The translations under genes and the position numbers were made by a program. This document shows, in pieces, positions 17,919-29,565 of a DNA stretch of 64,000 nucleotides. Position 1 is the first letter of the stretch; every line of letters begins with the position of its first letter. The DNA comes from Streptomyces sp. P3. Its GTDB lineage: Bacteria > Actinomycetota > Actinomycetes > Streptomycetales > Streptomycetaceae. Location of the stretch: positions 7,457,501 through 7,521,500 of the forward strand of contig JAFEKX020000001.1 of NCBI GenBank assembly GCA_016893485.2, in the 5' to 3' direction. The notes beneath the pieces are model-generated. The model was given only the letters and a program-made list of their open reading frames with translations. It did no database searches and was not told the origin of the DNA.

Positions 17919-20900
17919 CTACCAGCCCGAAGCGGTGTAGACGACGGCCCCTGCCGACTCGTCGCCCCAGGCGAGTTCACGCAGCAGGGCCGCGGTGCCC
18001 TCCTCGGGGTCGATCAGCGAGATACCGCGCCGGGCGTACTCGCGTCCCAACTCCGGCGTGACCATGCCGTGGTGGCCACCGGTGGGCGCCCAAGGACCCC
18101 AGTGCACGGTGAGGGCGCGGTGCCCGGTGCGGGCCGCCCAGTCGGTGCCCAGGCTCTGCAACGCGTCGTTCGCGGCGGCGTAGTCGACCTGGCCACGATT
18201 GCCGAGGACGGCCGAGATGGAGCCGAACAGCACCGCGAAAGCAGGGCCGTTGGGCAGCTCCTCCAGCGCCGACAGCAGCGTCCCGGCGCCGTGGATCTTC
18301 GTGCCGTAGACCCGCTGGAAGGACTCGGTGGTCTTCTCGGCGATCAGCCGGTCCTCGATGACCCCGGCCGCGTAGACGACACCGTCGAGGCGGCCGTGTT
18401 CGGCGTGGATCTCCTTGACCGCCTGGAGCGCGGCGTCCGGTTCGCGGAAGTCGACGGAGTGGTAGCGGGCCTGGCTGCCGAGGGCGGCGAGTTCGTCGAG
18501 GGTCGCGGTGATCTCCCGCTGGGCGAGCAGGAGTTCGGCGGTGCGGTTGATCTCGGCGGGTGTGAGTCCACCGCTGGTGCGGGCGAGGGCGGCACGCAGT
18601 TCGGCCGGGGTGCGGGCGCCCGCGGTCGCCGGGTCCTCGGGTCCGGCCGGTGCGGCCGTCCTGCCCAGCAGTTCGATACGGCAGCGGGAGGCCGCGGCGA
18701 GCGCGGCGGCGAACTTCGCGGTGATGCCCCGCGCTCCGCCCACCAGCAGCACCACCGAGTCACGGTCGAGCCCGATCGCGGCGGCCTCCGCGACTCCGTC
18801 ACCGGCGGGTCCGGCACCGTTCGTCGCGAGCGCGCCGAGCGGCGTCTCGGTCAGCGCAAGTCCGTGCCGTCCGGCGGCAGTTCGGAGTACGACCGGCTCG
18901 GTGTCGGGTGCGAGGAGTTCGGCGATCAGGGCATCGGCGACGGCGGCCGGTGCGGTGTCCGACAGCTCGATGACCCGGGCGACGGTGTCCGGGTACTCAC
19001 GCGCGACGGTGCGGAACAGTCCGTGCAGGCCCGCCGATCCGCCGTCCGCCCGCTGTACCGCCAGGAGTTGGCGGGGGCCGCGCCGCAGGGCGGCCTGGAA
19101 CACGGGGAACGCGTCCGGCAGCACCGGTGCCGACGCCGTGAGCGGGGCGAGGTACAGGATGCCGTCCACCTGGCCGTCGGCGTCGGAGAGTTGGTGCTCG
19201 GGGAGACGATCACCGCGTCGGCGCCGTAGGAGGAGAGGCGGGCCGCGACCGTCTCCGGGACGTCGCTGCCTCCGTCGCCGTAGAGGACGACGCGTCGGCC
19301 GCTCAGCACGGATGCCGGGTCCGCCGGGTTGTCGCCGTCCTGGTGTGCCAGGAGTACCGGGCGCAGTTGGAGGCGCTTCGGGGCGACGCCGGTGACCGCG
19401 TCCTGCGGCACGGGGGCAGGTGGGGAGGCGACCTCAGGGGTGCTGACAGTCGCGGGAGTCTCGTCCGTCGCCGAGGGTGCCGTCAGCCGGGCCGACAGCC
19501 AGCCGGTGACGGAGGCCGCCGTGCGGGCCTTCGCCAGGTCCTCCAACTCGGCGTCGTCCAGCGTCGCGACGTCCATCCCGCCGCCGATGCCCAGCCGTTG
19601 GGCCAGCTCGCCGGCGATCTCGGCGCGCTTGATGGAGTCGATGCTGAGGTCCGCCTCCAGGTCGAGGTCGGGCTCGATCATGTCGACGGGGTAGCCGGTG
19701 CGCTCGCTGATGATCTCCAGGACGACCCGGAGTACGTCGGCCTCGGTGACGGTTTCGGGTGCCTGGGGGCGGGCAACTCCGCGACAGCCGTGACCTGTCG
19801 AGGTACGGGTGCTGTCGCGGCCGGCAGGGCGGGTACCTGGGGAGCGCCTCGATCGCGGCGGGTGCCGCCGGTGCGGGTATCCAGGTGCCCTGCGGTGCCG
19901 TGCCCTGTACCGCGCCGAAGTACGTCAGCAGCACATCCCGTTGCGCGGCCACCATCTCCCGGCTGGTGCGCAGGAATTCGGAGATGAGCGCGTCCCTGTT
20001 CGCCTCGACGGGGGCACCGTCCTGAGGGTTCGTCGTCACAGTCGTCTCCACAACGCGTCGGGCCGGTGCGAGGGCACCGGGCAGGAGTGCTCCGGCGGCG
20101 GTGCGGACGAGCTGTCCGTCCACCGTCCAGCCGGGTCGCGAGGGCACGGGAGTGCGGGCGGCGTCGACGGCGTCGCGCCCGTTGAAGAGCCAGGCGGTGC
20201 GTACCGGCACCCCGGCGACGGCCAGTTGGGCCAGTGCGTCGAGCCAGCCGCGCAGCCCGCTGTTCTGGTTGGGCTCGCAGGCGACGGTGCGGTGCGGGCG
20301 GTCGCCGAGGATCTGGCCGACCAGACGGGTGAGGACGGAGCCGGGTCCGGCCTCGACGAAGACCCGGGCGCCCGCCTCGTACATCGCCTCGATCTCCGCG
20401 ACGAAGCCAACCGGGGAGCCGATCTGCGCGGCGAGTTCGGACCTGACCGCGTCGGCGTCGTCGCCGTAGGGGGCCGCCGTGCGGTTGGACCACACGGGGA
20501 ACTCGGGGGTGAGGACAGGGCGTTGGGCGAGGGCCTGTGCGAAGCGCTCACCGGCGCCCGCCACGAGCGGACTGTGGAAGGCGCAGGCGACGGGGATGCG
20601 TTGGGCGCCGAGACCGGCTTCGCGCAGGAGGCGTATGGCGGTGGCGACTGCCTCCGTCGGGCCCGAAATCACCGTCTGGCGAGGGGAGTTGTGGTTGGCG
20701 ATGACGACGGAGTCCGGTGCGTCGGCCTCCTTCAGGGCCTGTTCGACGTCCTCGGCGCCTGCCGCCACCGCGGCCATGGTGCCCGGGTCGTCCGTGCCGG
20801 TGGCTTCGAGGATCGCCGCCGCGCGTTCGGTGCTCAGCTCCAGCAGCGCTTCCGGCGTGATCGCACCGGTCGCGCACAGCGCGACCAGCTCGCCGTAGCT

Positions 20901-23900
20901 GTGCCCGGCCGCCATGTCGGGCCGCACGCCCGCCTCGGTGAGCAGGGCGTGGGCGGCCAACCCGGCGATTCCCAGGGCGGGTTGCGCGACCCGGGTGTCG
21001 GTAAGGCCTGCCTGCTGGCGGTCACGGGCGGTGTCGTCGAAGGCGGTCGGCGGGTAGAGCGCGTCGGTGTGGTCGCGGCCGAGGTGCAGGTAGTGCTGCA
21101 GCTCGGGGAAGGCGATGAAGACGTCGGCGAGCATGCCGGGGCGCTGACTGCCCTGGCCGGGGAAGAGGAAGGCGACCTTGCCGGAATCCACGCTCGCATC
21201 ACCGAGGTGAATACCGGCGGCCGGATCCTGCTCACCGTCCAGCGCCCGCCGCAGCTGCCCGACCAGCTCCTCCACATCCCGCGCCACGACGGCCACCTGG
21301 ACCGGTTCTAGCCGGGCATCCGCCCGCCGTGACGCACTCAGCGCGAGGTCACGCAGCCTCCAGTGACCGGTCTCCGCGAGCGTCAGGATCTCCTCGACGC
21401 CCCGCCGTGCCACCGCCCGGTCGGCTCCCGGAACGTGAACAGCTCGGCGGGCCACGCGTCCAGACCCTGTGCGGGGGTACGGCGTCGCCGTAAGCCCCGA
21501 TCACCGCGTGGAAGTTGGTGCCGCCGAAGCCGAACGCGCTGAGGCCCGCGACGCGTTCCTCGGCCGGTGCCGCCCACGGCCGTGGGCGGGCGTGGAAGAC
21601 GAACGGGCTGCTGTCCTCCTGCCAGGCCGGGTTGGGCTGCTTCATGTGCAGGGTGGGCGGCTTGACGCCGGTGTAGAGGGACAGCACGGTCTTGATGAGA
21701 CCGGCGAGGCCCGCGGCGCACTTCGTGTGCCCGATCTGGGACTTGACCGAGCCGAGCGCGCAACTGCCCCTCTCCGCGCCGGACTCGGTGAACACCTGGC
21801 TGAGGATGGAGAGTTCGGTGCGGTCGCCGACGACCGTGCCGGTGCCGTGCGCCTCGACGAGCCCGACGTCGGCGGGGGAGACGCCCGCGTTGCGGTACGC
21901 CCGTTCCAGCGCGGCACGCTGGCCCTCGGGGCGGGGTGCCGTCAGGCCGAGGGAGCGGCCGTCGCTGGAGCTGCCGACTCCCTTGATCACGCCGTAGATC
22001 CGGTCGCCGTCCCGCTCCGCGTCCGCGAGCCGCTTGAGGACCACGCAGGCGACGCCCTCGCCGAGCGCGATGCCGTCCGCCGAACTGTCGAAGGCGCGGG
22101 AGCGGCCGGTGGGGAGAGGGCGTGCACGGAGGAGAAGAGGACGTAGTCATTGATGCCGTTGTGGAGGTCGGCGCCCCCGCACAGCACGACATCGCTGGTG
22201 CCGCCCACGAGTTCCTTGCAGGCGACGTCGACGGCGGCCAGCGAGGACGCGCAGGCCGCGTCGACGGTGAAGTTGGCGCCACCGAGGTCGAGCCGGTTCG
22301 CGATGCGGCCCGAGATGACGTTCGAGAGCATGCCGGGGAAGGAGTCCTCGGTGAGCGCGGGGAGCTGCTCCTCGACGCCCGGCGGGATCGTGCCGTAGTA
22401 GGAGGGCAGTACGGCGCGCAGCGTCGTCGCGTTGGACAGGTCGCTGCCGGCCTCGGCGCCGAACACCACGGAGGTGCGGGCGCGGTCGAACTCCCGCCCC
22501 CGGTCGCCGTATCCGGCGTCCTCCAGGGAGCGCCGGGCGGCTTCGAGGGCCAACAGCTGGACCGGTTCGATGCTGCCGAGGGAGGTCGGCGGGATGCCGT
22601 AGCGCAGCGGGTCGAAGGGGATGCGCGGGAGGAAGCCGCCCCACTTCGACGGGGTGGCGCCGCCCTTGTCCGCGGAGTAGTGCACGGCGGGGTCCCAGCG
22701 GTCGGGCGGGACCTCGTCGACGGAGTCGCGTCCGCCGAGGATGTTCGCCCAGAACGTGGGGAGGTCGGGTGCCTGCGGGAACATGCACGCCATGCCGATG
22801 ACAGCGATGTCCAGCGGGGCCGGCGCCTCCGGCTCGGCCGTCTCCTCGACTCCCAGACGGGCGCGGCGGGTTCGCGAGGTCTCGGCCAGGAAGTCGGCCG
22901 CCCCCTCGGTCACCGAGCGGTGCAGGGCGTCGATCGTGGTGGTCGCCGAACGCAGCACGGCGACCTCGCCGGCCATGAACATCCCCTCGGCGAACTGGCG
23001 TTGCTCGTCCACCGAGGTCAGCGCACCGGCCGCGTCCCGCTCGACGCCCTTGCTGGCGATGCGCAGCCGGCCGACGTTGAGCCGTTCCAGTTTCTCCCAG
23101 ATCTGCCGGTCCGGGACGCCCTGCTCGCGCAACTCGGCTTCGAAGAGCAGGTAGTTGTCGCTGAACGGGCTGGGTATGCAGCGGGTGGCATGACCGGGCG
23201 CGGTCTCCAGCAACGCGGTCCGGGTGGCCCGGACCACCTGCTCCTGGAAGAGGGGTTGGACCGTTCCACGCGTCACCGCCTCCTCCGTGAAGAGGTAGGC
23301 GGTGCCCATCAGTACGCCGACGGCGGCGCCGCGTGCGGTGAGCGGTGCGGCGAGCGCGGCCACCATCGCGGCCGAGCGCTCGTCGTGGACGCCGCCCGCG
23401 AAGAAGACCTCGACGTGTTCGGCCGTACCCGGGTCGGCTTTCGCCAAGAAGTCCTCCAGGACGGCGAGTTGGGCCTCCCAGAGCGGGAAGCTGCCGCGTG
23501 GTCCGACGTGGCCGCCGCACTCGGAGCCCTCGAACACGAACCTGCGGACACCGGCGTCCAGGAACTGCCGCAGCAGTCCCGGTGAGGGCACGTGAAGGAA
23601 GGTGGCGATCCCGGACCGTTCCAACGCCTCGGCCTGGGAGGGGCGACCGCCCGCGATGATCGCGTGCGTGGGCCTCAACTCCCGTACCGCTTCGAGCTGG
23701 GCGTTGCGCATCTCCTCGGGCGCGAAGCCGAGCACCCCGACACCCCAGGGCCGGTCGCCCACGGCGGCGCGGGTCTCGGCCAGCACCGCCCGTGACTGCT
23801 CGCCGGTCGACAGGGCGAGCGCGACGAACGGCAGCGCACCGGCCGAGGCGACGGCCGCCGCGAAGTCGGCCTGGTCGCTGACCCTGGTCATCGGGCCCTG

Positions 23901-24828
23901 GGCGACGGGGAGTTGAGTGCCCAGGGCGCGGCTCATCGGGGAGCCTGCGCGTAGGGCGTCGGCCGGGCTCTCGTTCCGTACCGACTCCCGTACGGCGGAG
24001 GTCAGTTCGCGTATCGTGCGGCCCACGTCGCCCCAGCGTTCCGCGAAGCGGGCGGCGAGGAAGCCGTCCTGGCCGACCGGCAGCAACTGAGTGCGCGGGT
24101 CGCGGGCGCCGAGCAGTTCGGAGACCCGGTCGGCGGGCACCTGCGGGGCGTCAGGGCCGCGTCGTAGGAGCACGCGGTGACCGGCCACCACCGTGGTCTC
24201 GGAGCCGTCCATCGAGCGGAGTGCGGCGGCGGCCGTCTCCGGGAGGCCCGACTCGGCCAGCAGGGCGAGTTGGCTGTCCAGGACGACCCCGGCGGCGCCA
24301 CCTGCGACGGCCGCGGACGCTGTACGGGGGCCGATGCCGCCGCAGGCCCAGACCGGGACGTCCACGGCGGGCTCGGCGAGCAGGTGCTGGAGTAAGACGA
24401 AGGTGCTCAACTCGCCTGTCCTGCCGCCGCTTTCGGCGCCCCGGGCGATCAGCCCGTGCGCACCGGCGCGCACCGCCGTCAGCGCCTGGCCCAGGTCGGT
24501 GATCTCGACCAGCACCCGGTGCTCCGCGACGACCTCGTCGACCCGCCAGGGCGCGTCCACCGCGAGGACGACGGTGTGCGGGGCGGCGCCGGGGCCCGTG
24601 GTGAGGTCACTCGGACCGGTCCGGCAGTGCGGTCCGACCCGTACTCCGAAAGGGCCGGGGACCAGCGCCGGATGCGCGCCAGGGCCCTCTGGATCTTCGG
24701 TCGCCATTCCCCAGGTCCAGTACGCCCAACGCGCCGGCGCGGCTGACGGCCGCCGCGAGCCGGGCGTCCGGCTCATGGAAAGGGGTGATTCCAATGATCA
24801 TTTCTACGGCGTGCGCGACAGACGTCAT
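17919..24828 (-). CDS. PKS-A: PUFA-synthase-like iterative PKS (2x NPD/ER-KS-AT-ACP-KR)
   Basis: About 2,300 residues. Two consecutive nitronate-monooxygenase/PfaD-like flavin barrels come first (about 24828-24150, with WACGGIGPRTASAAVAGGAAG; about 23960-23080, with VAQGPMTRVSD, ECGGHVGPRGSF and FFAGGVHDERSA). KS (22820-21500) has VDAACASSL, EAHGTGT and GHTKCAAG; AT (21190-20150) has GQGSQRPGM and GHSYGEL; ACP (about 19740-19540) has ADLSIDSIKRAEI, close to the PUFA-synthase LGIDSIKR signature; KR (18770-18080) has LLVGGARGIT and VDYAAANDAL. Frame changes are near 24711 (CTGGGGAATG), 22108 (GTGGGGAGAG), 21425, 19765 and 19200 (CGGGGAGAC). ATG 24828 has GGAG 5-6 nt upstream. I recall a comparable cluster in S. 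coelicolor (SCO0124-0129) annotated as PUFA-like. Confidence 0.88.
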
Positions 24829-25193
24829 GATTCTCCGAATAAACGGTGAAACTGCACGGTGGGGGTTTTCGGCCGCAGCGCCGAATAGCATCGCAAAGGC
24901 GCGAGATGGCTGGTTGAAAGCTAGCCCCCTGTTACTCGTCGGTCAACAACGGCTAGGCAATCAACTGGTGGACGGCAGTGATCCGGCCAGCCGGAACCGG
25001 TCCGCAAACAACCGAAAACCCTGCCAATTTCCTTCAGATGGCACACCACTCGGCCGCAGTGGCGCAAGCGGTCCAAAAGCCCCCGCTATTCATCCGAGGC
25101 TCACAGTCCCGAAACACCACTGACGGCAGGACGGAATTATGTAAACGTTGGGTGTCGATGCCTCCTCGCATAAGCCGCGCTAGGTTGGCACCC
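24829..25193. promoter_or_regulatory. AT-richer intergenic region upstream of the PKS operon and GPP34 gene
   Basis: 365 bp without a supportable gene, separating the leftward PKS operon from the rightward GPP34 gene. It is clearly less GC-rich than the flanks (for example around 24838-24900 and 25110-25150) and must hold both promoters. A GC-rich imperfect palindrome CCGGCCAGCCGGAACCGG lies around 24987-25004. I could not pick convincing -35/-10 boxes. Confidence 0.5.
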
Positions 25194-25798
25194 ATGAGCA
25201 CACCGCGTGACCTGATGATCGTCGCCATGGATGTCGCACCCGACCGCCCTGTCGAGACGGGTGACCTTTCGCTCGCGCTCGCCGGAGCGGAGGTGGTCGA
25301 CCTCCTCGCCGCCGGAGCCGTCGTACTGGACGGCGACCTGATCGTGCCGAACCCCAAGTACCCCTGGAGGACGGCCTGTTGGACCAGGCAGCGACCGCGC
25401 TCGTACGGGAGACGCCGTACGAGTCGGTCGAGAACTGGCTGTGGCGGCGGGGGCGTGGCCTCTCCTCCGCCTATCTCGCCGCGCTGGAGGCGGAGGGGCT
25501 GGTGGCCCGGCAGCGCGGGCGCTGGATCCCGGTCCGCACCGGGAAGACGGCCCTGGTCGACTCCCCGGCCCGCAGCCGCGCGGCCGAGCGCTGGTCCGAG
25601 GGCGAGCCCGTCCTCGCCCAGCTCGCCGCTGCCGCCGGTATCGGCGAGGTGTCCGACGAGGACTCCGCGAAGGTCGCCGACGAATCGCTGGACACGGTCA
25701 TCGCCGTGGTCCATGACGCGGTGACGGAGCTGGAGGCCGTACGGCAGCGGAAGACCGTCGAGGACGCGGCGTACGACAATGTGTGGCGCGGGATGTGA
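25194..25798 (+). CDS. GPP34 (GOLPH3/VPS74-like) family protein
   Basis: About 201 residues. The N-terminus (MSTPRDLMIVAMDVAP ... GDLSLALAGAEVVDLLAAGAVVLDGDLIV) and the middle (LVRETPYESVENWLWRRGRGLSSAYLAALEAEGLV) match the helical, basic GPP34 proteins that are abundant in Streptomyces and related to eukaryotic GOLPH3, a phosphoinositide-binding Golgi protein. The bacterial function is unknown. The frame changes near 25367 (TACCCCTGGAGG); afterwards it reads LEDGLLDQAATAL to TGA 25796-25798. ATG 25194 is preceded only by a weak Shine-Dalgarno sequence. Confidence 0.8.
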
Positions 25799-25868
25799 CG
25801 GCGACCTCTGGGCTTCGAAGCACGGCAACTGCCGATGAAACAGAGCCAGTTGATGGTTCTGAGCCTCA

Positions 25869-25885
25869 GGTGACGACACGTCACC
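25869..25885. terminator. Stem-loop between GPP34 gene and histidine kinase gene
   Basis: GGTGACG-ACA-CGTCACC is a perfect 7-bp stem with a 3-nt loop in the 144-bp convergent gap. The position suits a terminator for either flanking gene, but the short stem and lack of a T-tract leave this uncertain. The rest of the gap holds no recognisable gene. Confidence 0.4.
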
Positions 25886-25942
25886 CATGGTAGGCACAAG
25901 CCCTTCAAGGAGCCAGAGCGAGCGACGGCACGCCACCCGCGT

Positions 25943-27383
25943 TCACCGGGCCGACGCGGCCCCCAGCGGGATCGTCACCGTGAAGACAGTGGCGCCGGGC
26001 TCGGACGTCAGCTCGACGGAGCCGCCGTGCGCCTTCGCCAGCGACCGGGCCACGGCGAGGCCGAGCCCGCTGCCGCCCCGGTCGCGGGTGCGGGCCTTGT
26101 CGACGCGGTAGAAGCGGTCGAAGACCCGGGCCCGGTCGTCCTCCGGGATGCCGGGCCCCGCGTCGGCGACCCGCACCGACGCCATGCCACCGGCGACCGC
26201 CAGCGTCACCGAGACCGCCGTAGCGGCCGGGGTGTGCACGGCCGCGTTGGCCAGCAGGTTGTCCAGCACCTGCCGAATCCGCACCGGGTCCACGCGCAGC
26301 CGCACCGGACGCTCCCCGACCTCGACCGTCAGCGGATGGTCCGGATGCCCCGCGCGGAAGGCGTCCGCCGCCTGCTCCACCAGCTCGGCCAGGTCCGCGT
26401 CCTCCGGCCGCAGCGGAGTCTCCACATCGGCCGCGTCCAGGCGGGCCAGCAGCAGGAGGTCGTCCAGGAGGACGCCCATGCGGGCGGCCTCGGCGCGCAG
26501 CCGGGCCAGGTGCCTGTCGCGTTCCTCGGGCACGTTGGCCGCCGCGTACTGGAACAGGTCCGCGTAGCCGCGCACCGACATCAGCGGGGTCCGCAGCTCG
26601 TGCGAGGCGTCCGCGACGAATCGGCGCAGCCGCTGCTCCGCCTCCGCGCGCACCGCGAGCGAGTCGTCGATGTGCTCCAGCATCGTGTTGAACGCGGTGC
26701 GCAGCTCCTCCACCTCGGGCCCGCCGTCGCCCCGCTCGGCCCGCAGCGGCAGCCGGGCCGCCGAGTCCGTGAGGTCGTGCGAGGTGATGCCGTGGGCCGT
26801 GGTCGCCATGTCGCTGAGCGGCCGCAGCCCGCGCCGCAGCATCTTCCGGCCGATCACCACCAGCACCAGCAGCGCCAGCGCGAACGCCACCACCTGGACC
26901 GCGACCAGCCGCCGTACCGTGCCCTCCACGTCCGCCAGCGGTGCCGCGCTCACCAGGACCACACCGGGTTCGACCTCGCAGGCCCGCAGCCGGTAGGGGC
27001 CCTCGCCGTCGATCGTCACCGTGCGGGAGATCTCCGTGGTGGAGTGCGCCATCGTCTTCGCGAGGGCGGCGAGCGCGCCGGTGTCGTCCGGCACGTCGGA
27101 CGGCTCGCGCAGTCTCGGGGTCGTACCGGAGACGTCGTAGACCGCCGTGTACCAGCCGTAGTACGGCTTGCGCTCGACGACGCCGTGGATCTGGGCGTCC
27201 TTGGACTGGACGACCTGGACGAGCTTCAGCTGCTCGCTCAGCTGGCGCTGGAGATAGTCGCCCATGTACGTCGTGAGGACGGTGCCGACGACCGCGAACA
27301 CGATCAGCGAGCACGCCCACGCCCAGGGCGAGCCGGGTGCCGAGGCGCACCCGGCGCCAGTTCTCGCGCAGCCGGCGGATCAC
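25943..27383 (-). CDS. Two-component sensor histidine kinase (HAMP-HisKA-HATPase)
   Basis: About 480 residues. An N-terminal TM helix (VGVLxxIVFAVVGTVLTTYM), an extracytoplasmic sensor loop of about 130 residues, a second TM helix (VAVQVVAFALALLVLVVIG), HAMP, then HisKA with RFVADASHELRTPLMSVRGYADL (phospho-acceptor His), N box LLANAAVHTP, G1 VADAGPGIPEDD and G2 GGSGLGLAVARSLAKAHGG. GTG 27383 overlaps the response-regulator stop (GTGA). One frame change is needed near 27310 within the first TM segment. The signal is unknown. The divergent ferric-reductase operon is a candidate target. Confidence 0.88.
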
Positions 27384-28086
27384 TCGGCGGCCTGCCGGAT
27401 CACATAGCCGAAGCCGCGCACGGTGTGGATGAGGGGATCGTGCCCCCTCGTCGAGCTTGCGGCGCAGGCGGCTCACCACCAGCTCCACCACATTGGAGCG
27501 GCCCCGAAGCCGTACTCCCACACATGGTCGAGGATCTGCGCCTTGGTGAGCACGGTCGGCGACTTGCGCAGCAGATAGCGCAGCACCTCGTACTCGGTCG
27601 GCGTGAGCGTGACGAGCCGCTCGCCGCGCCGCACCTCGCGGGTGTCCTCGTCCATCGTCAGGTCCGCGACCCGCAGCACCGAGCGCGGGAAACCGGGCCC
27701 CGCACTGCGCCGCAGCACGGTCCGCAGCCGGGCCATCAGCTCCTCCACCGCGAACGGCTTGACCAGATAGTCGTCACCGCCCCGCGTCAGCCCCGCGACC
27801 CGGTCGGCGACCGCGTCCCGCGCCGTGAGGAACACCACGGGGACCATCGTCCCGAGCGGCGCAGCCGGTCCAGCACACCGAAGCCGTCGAGGCCGGGCAG
27901 CATCAGGTCGAGCACCACGATGTCCGGCTGGAACTCGGCGGCCACGGTCAGCGCCTCCTCACCGGAGTACGCGCACGCGGCCTCCCAGCCCTCGTACCGG
28001 GCGACCGTCGCGACGAGGTCGGCGATCGGCGGGTCGTCGTCCACGACGAGGAGTCGTATTTTGTCCACCCGCTCATACTGCTTCAC
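27380..28086 (-). CDS. OmpR-family response regulator
   Basis: About 236 residues. Receiver domain with acidic pocket VVDDD, phospho-Asp in VVLDLMLPGLDGFG, conserved Thr (FLTARD) and Lys (YLVKPFAVEEL); C-terminal winged helix with LTPTEYEVLRYLL and a final HTVRGFGYVIR. The protein is assembled from three frames: changes near 27843 (ACGGGGACC), near 27500 (GGCCCCGAAG) and near 27440 (GAGGGGATCG). It forms an operon with the downstream kinase. It is divergent from the ferric-reductase gene (132-bp gap between starts). Confidence 0.88.
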
Positions 28087-28218
28087 GCACCGCGGGACAC
28101 CAGACCCGCGTCACCGTCCCACCCACATCGACAGCCACTTGAAAGTCGTCCGACAGGAAAACGACAGCCCCGCGAGGTGAAGCTCGAGTCCCAGGACCCG
28201 ATCAAGGAGCTGCCGTCC

Positions 28219-29555
28219 GTGACGACCGTCCAATCACCCCCTGCGCCCCCACGGCGATACGCCCCAGGGTGGTGGCCCGCACGAGCCTGTACGCCGTGCT
28301 GGCCGCGAACGTCGCCGTGGTGACCGTCTTCTTCGTCCAAGCGGGCTTCGCCTCCAACAGCCTCATCGTCATCGGCCGCGTCCTCGGCCTCTACGCCGCC
28401 CTCGTCATGGCCTTCCAGCTGCTGCTGGTGGCCCGGCTGCCCTGGCTCGACCGCCGCATCGGCATGGACCGGCTGACCTCCTGGCACCGCTGGACGGGCT
28501 TCGCCCTGCTCTGGACGCTGCTCGGACACCTCGTCTTCATCGCCTTCGGCTACGCCCAGGGCACCGACACCGGCCCCGTCGGCGAGGTCGTCGACCTCGC
28601 CGAGACCACCGAGGGCATCCTGCGCGCGCTCGTCGCGTTCGCCCTGATCCTCGTCATCGGCGCGACCTCCGCCCGCTACGCGCGACGCCGACTCGCCTAC
28701 GAGACCTGGCACTTCATCCACCTGTACACGTACGTCGCGGTGGTCCTCGCCTTCACCCACCAGGTCGCGGTCGGTACGACGTTCACCGCGTCGTCCGCCG
28801 CCACCACGTACTGGTACGCGGTGTGGGGCGTCGCGCTCGGCTCGGTGGCGCTGGGCCGCGTGATCCTCCCGCTGTGGCGCAACCTCCGCCACCAGTTCCG
28901 GGTGGAGGCGGTCGTCCCCGAGTCCGACAACGTCGTCTCGATCCACATCACCGGCCGCGACCTCCACCGACTCCCGGCCCAGGCAGGCCAGTTCTTCCTC
29001 TGGCGGTTCCTGACGAAGGACCGCTGGTGGCAGGCCAACCCGTTCTCCCTCTCGGCCGCCCCCGACGGCACCCGCCTCCGCCTCACCGCGAAAACCGCCG
29101 GCGCCGGCACGGCCGCCCTGCGTCACCTCAAGCCCGGCACCCGCGTCTTCGCCGAGGGCCCGTACGGCGCCTTCACCACCCTGCACCGCACCAAGCCGGA
29201 GTCCCTGCTCATCGCGGGAGGCGTCGGCGTCACCCCCATCCGCGCCCTGCTGGAGGACCTGGAGGGCCACGCCGTCGTCATCTACCGCGTCGCCACCGAC
29301 CGCGACGCCGTCCTCTACGGCGAACTCGTCGAACTCGCCCACGCCAAGGGCGCCCAGCTCCACCTGGTCACAGGCCCGCCCGTCCCCGACAAGCTCGCCC
29401 CGCGCGAACTCGCCCGGCTCGTACCGGACATCGGCGACCGCGACGTCTTCCTCTGCGGCCCGCCGCCGATGATGAACGCGGTGCTCCGCAGCCTCGGCGA
29501 CCTGGGCGTGCCCAAGCGGCAGATCCACTTCGAACGCTTCAGCCTGGCGGGATGA
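28219..29555 (+). CDS. Ferric reductase-like transmembrane / NAD(P)H:flavin oxidoreductase
   Basis: About 445 residues. Six TM helices with FRD-type histidines (TSWHRWTGFAL, LLGHLVFIAFGY, ETWHFIHLYTYVAVVLAFTHQVAVG) predict two b-type hemes. The C-terminal half is an FNR module: PFSLSAAP (FAD), LLIAGGVGVTPIRALL and LCGPPPMMNAV (NAD(P)H). It would move electrons from cytosolic NAD(P)H across the membrane, probably to the FMN-binding protein encoded next. Start GTG 28219 has AAGGAG 9 nt upstream; it joins the main frame if GGG at 28267-28269 is really GGGG. An in-frame GTG at 28269 would remove about 17 residues. Confidence 0.85.
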
Positions 29556-29565
29556 GAGACATATC

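Noticed and set aside
25800..25942. Possible transposase or insertion-sequence remnant between the GPP34 gene and the kinase
   Set aside because: A minus-strand reading looked protein-like for about 30 residues but shows no transposase motif, terminal repeats or target duplication.
26027..28180. Plus-strand open frame of about 700 codons across the kinase/regulator genes
   Set aside because: Antisense of HisKA/HATPase and receiver motifs; low-complexity Arg/His/Gln composition, no start signal.
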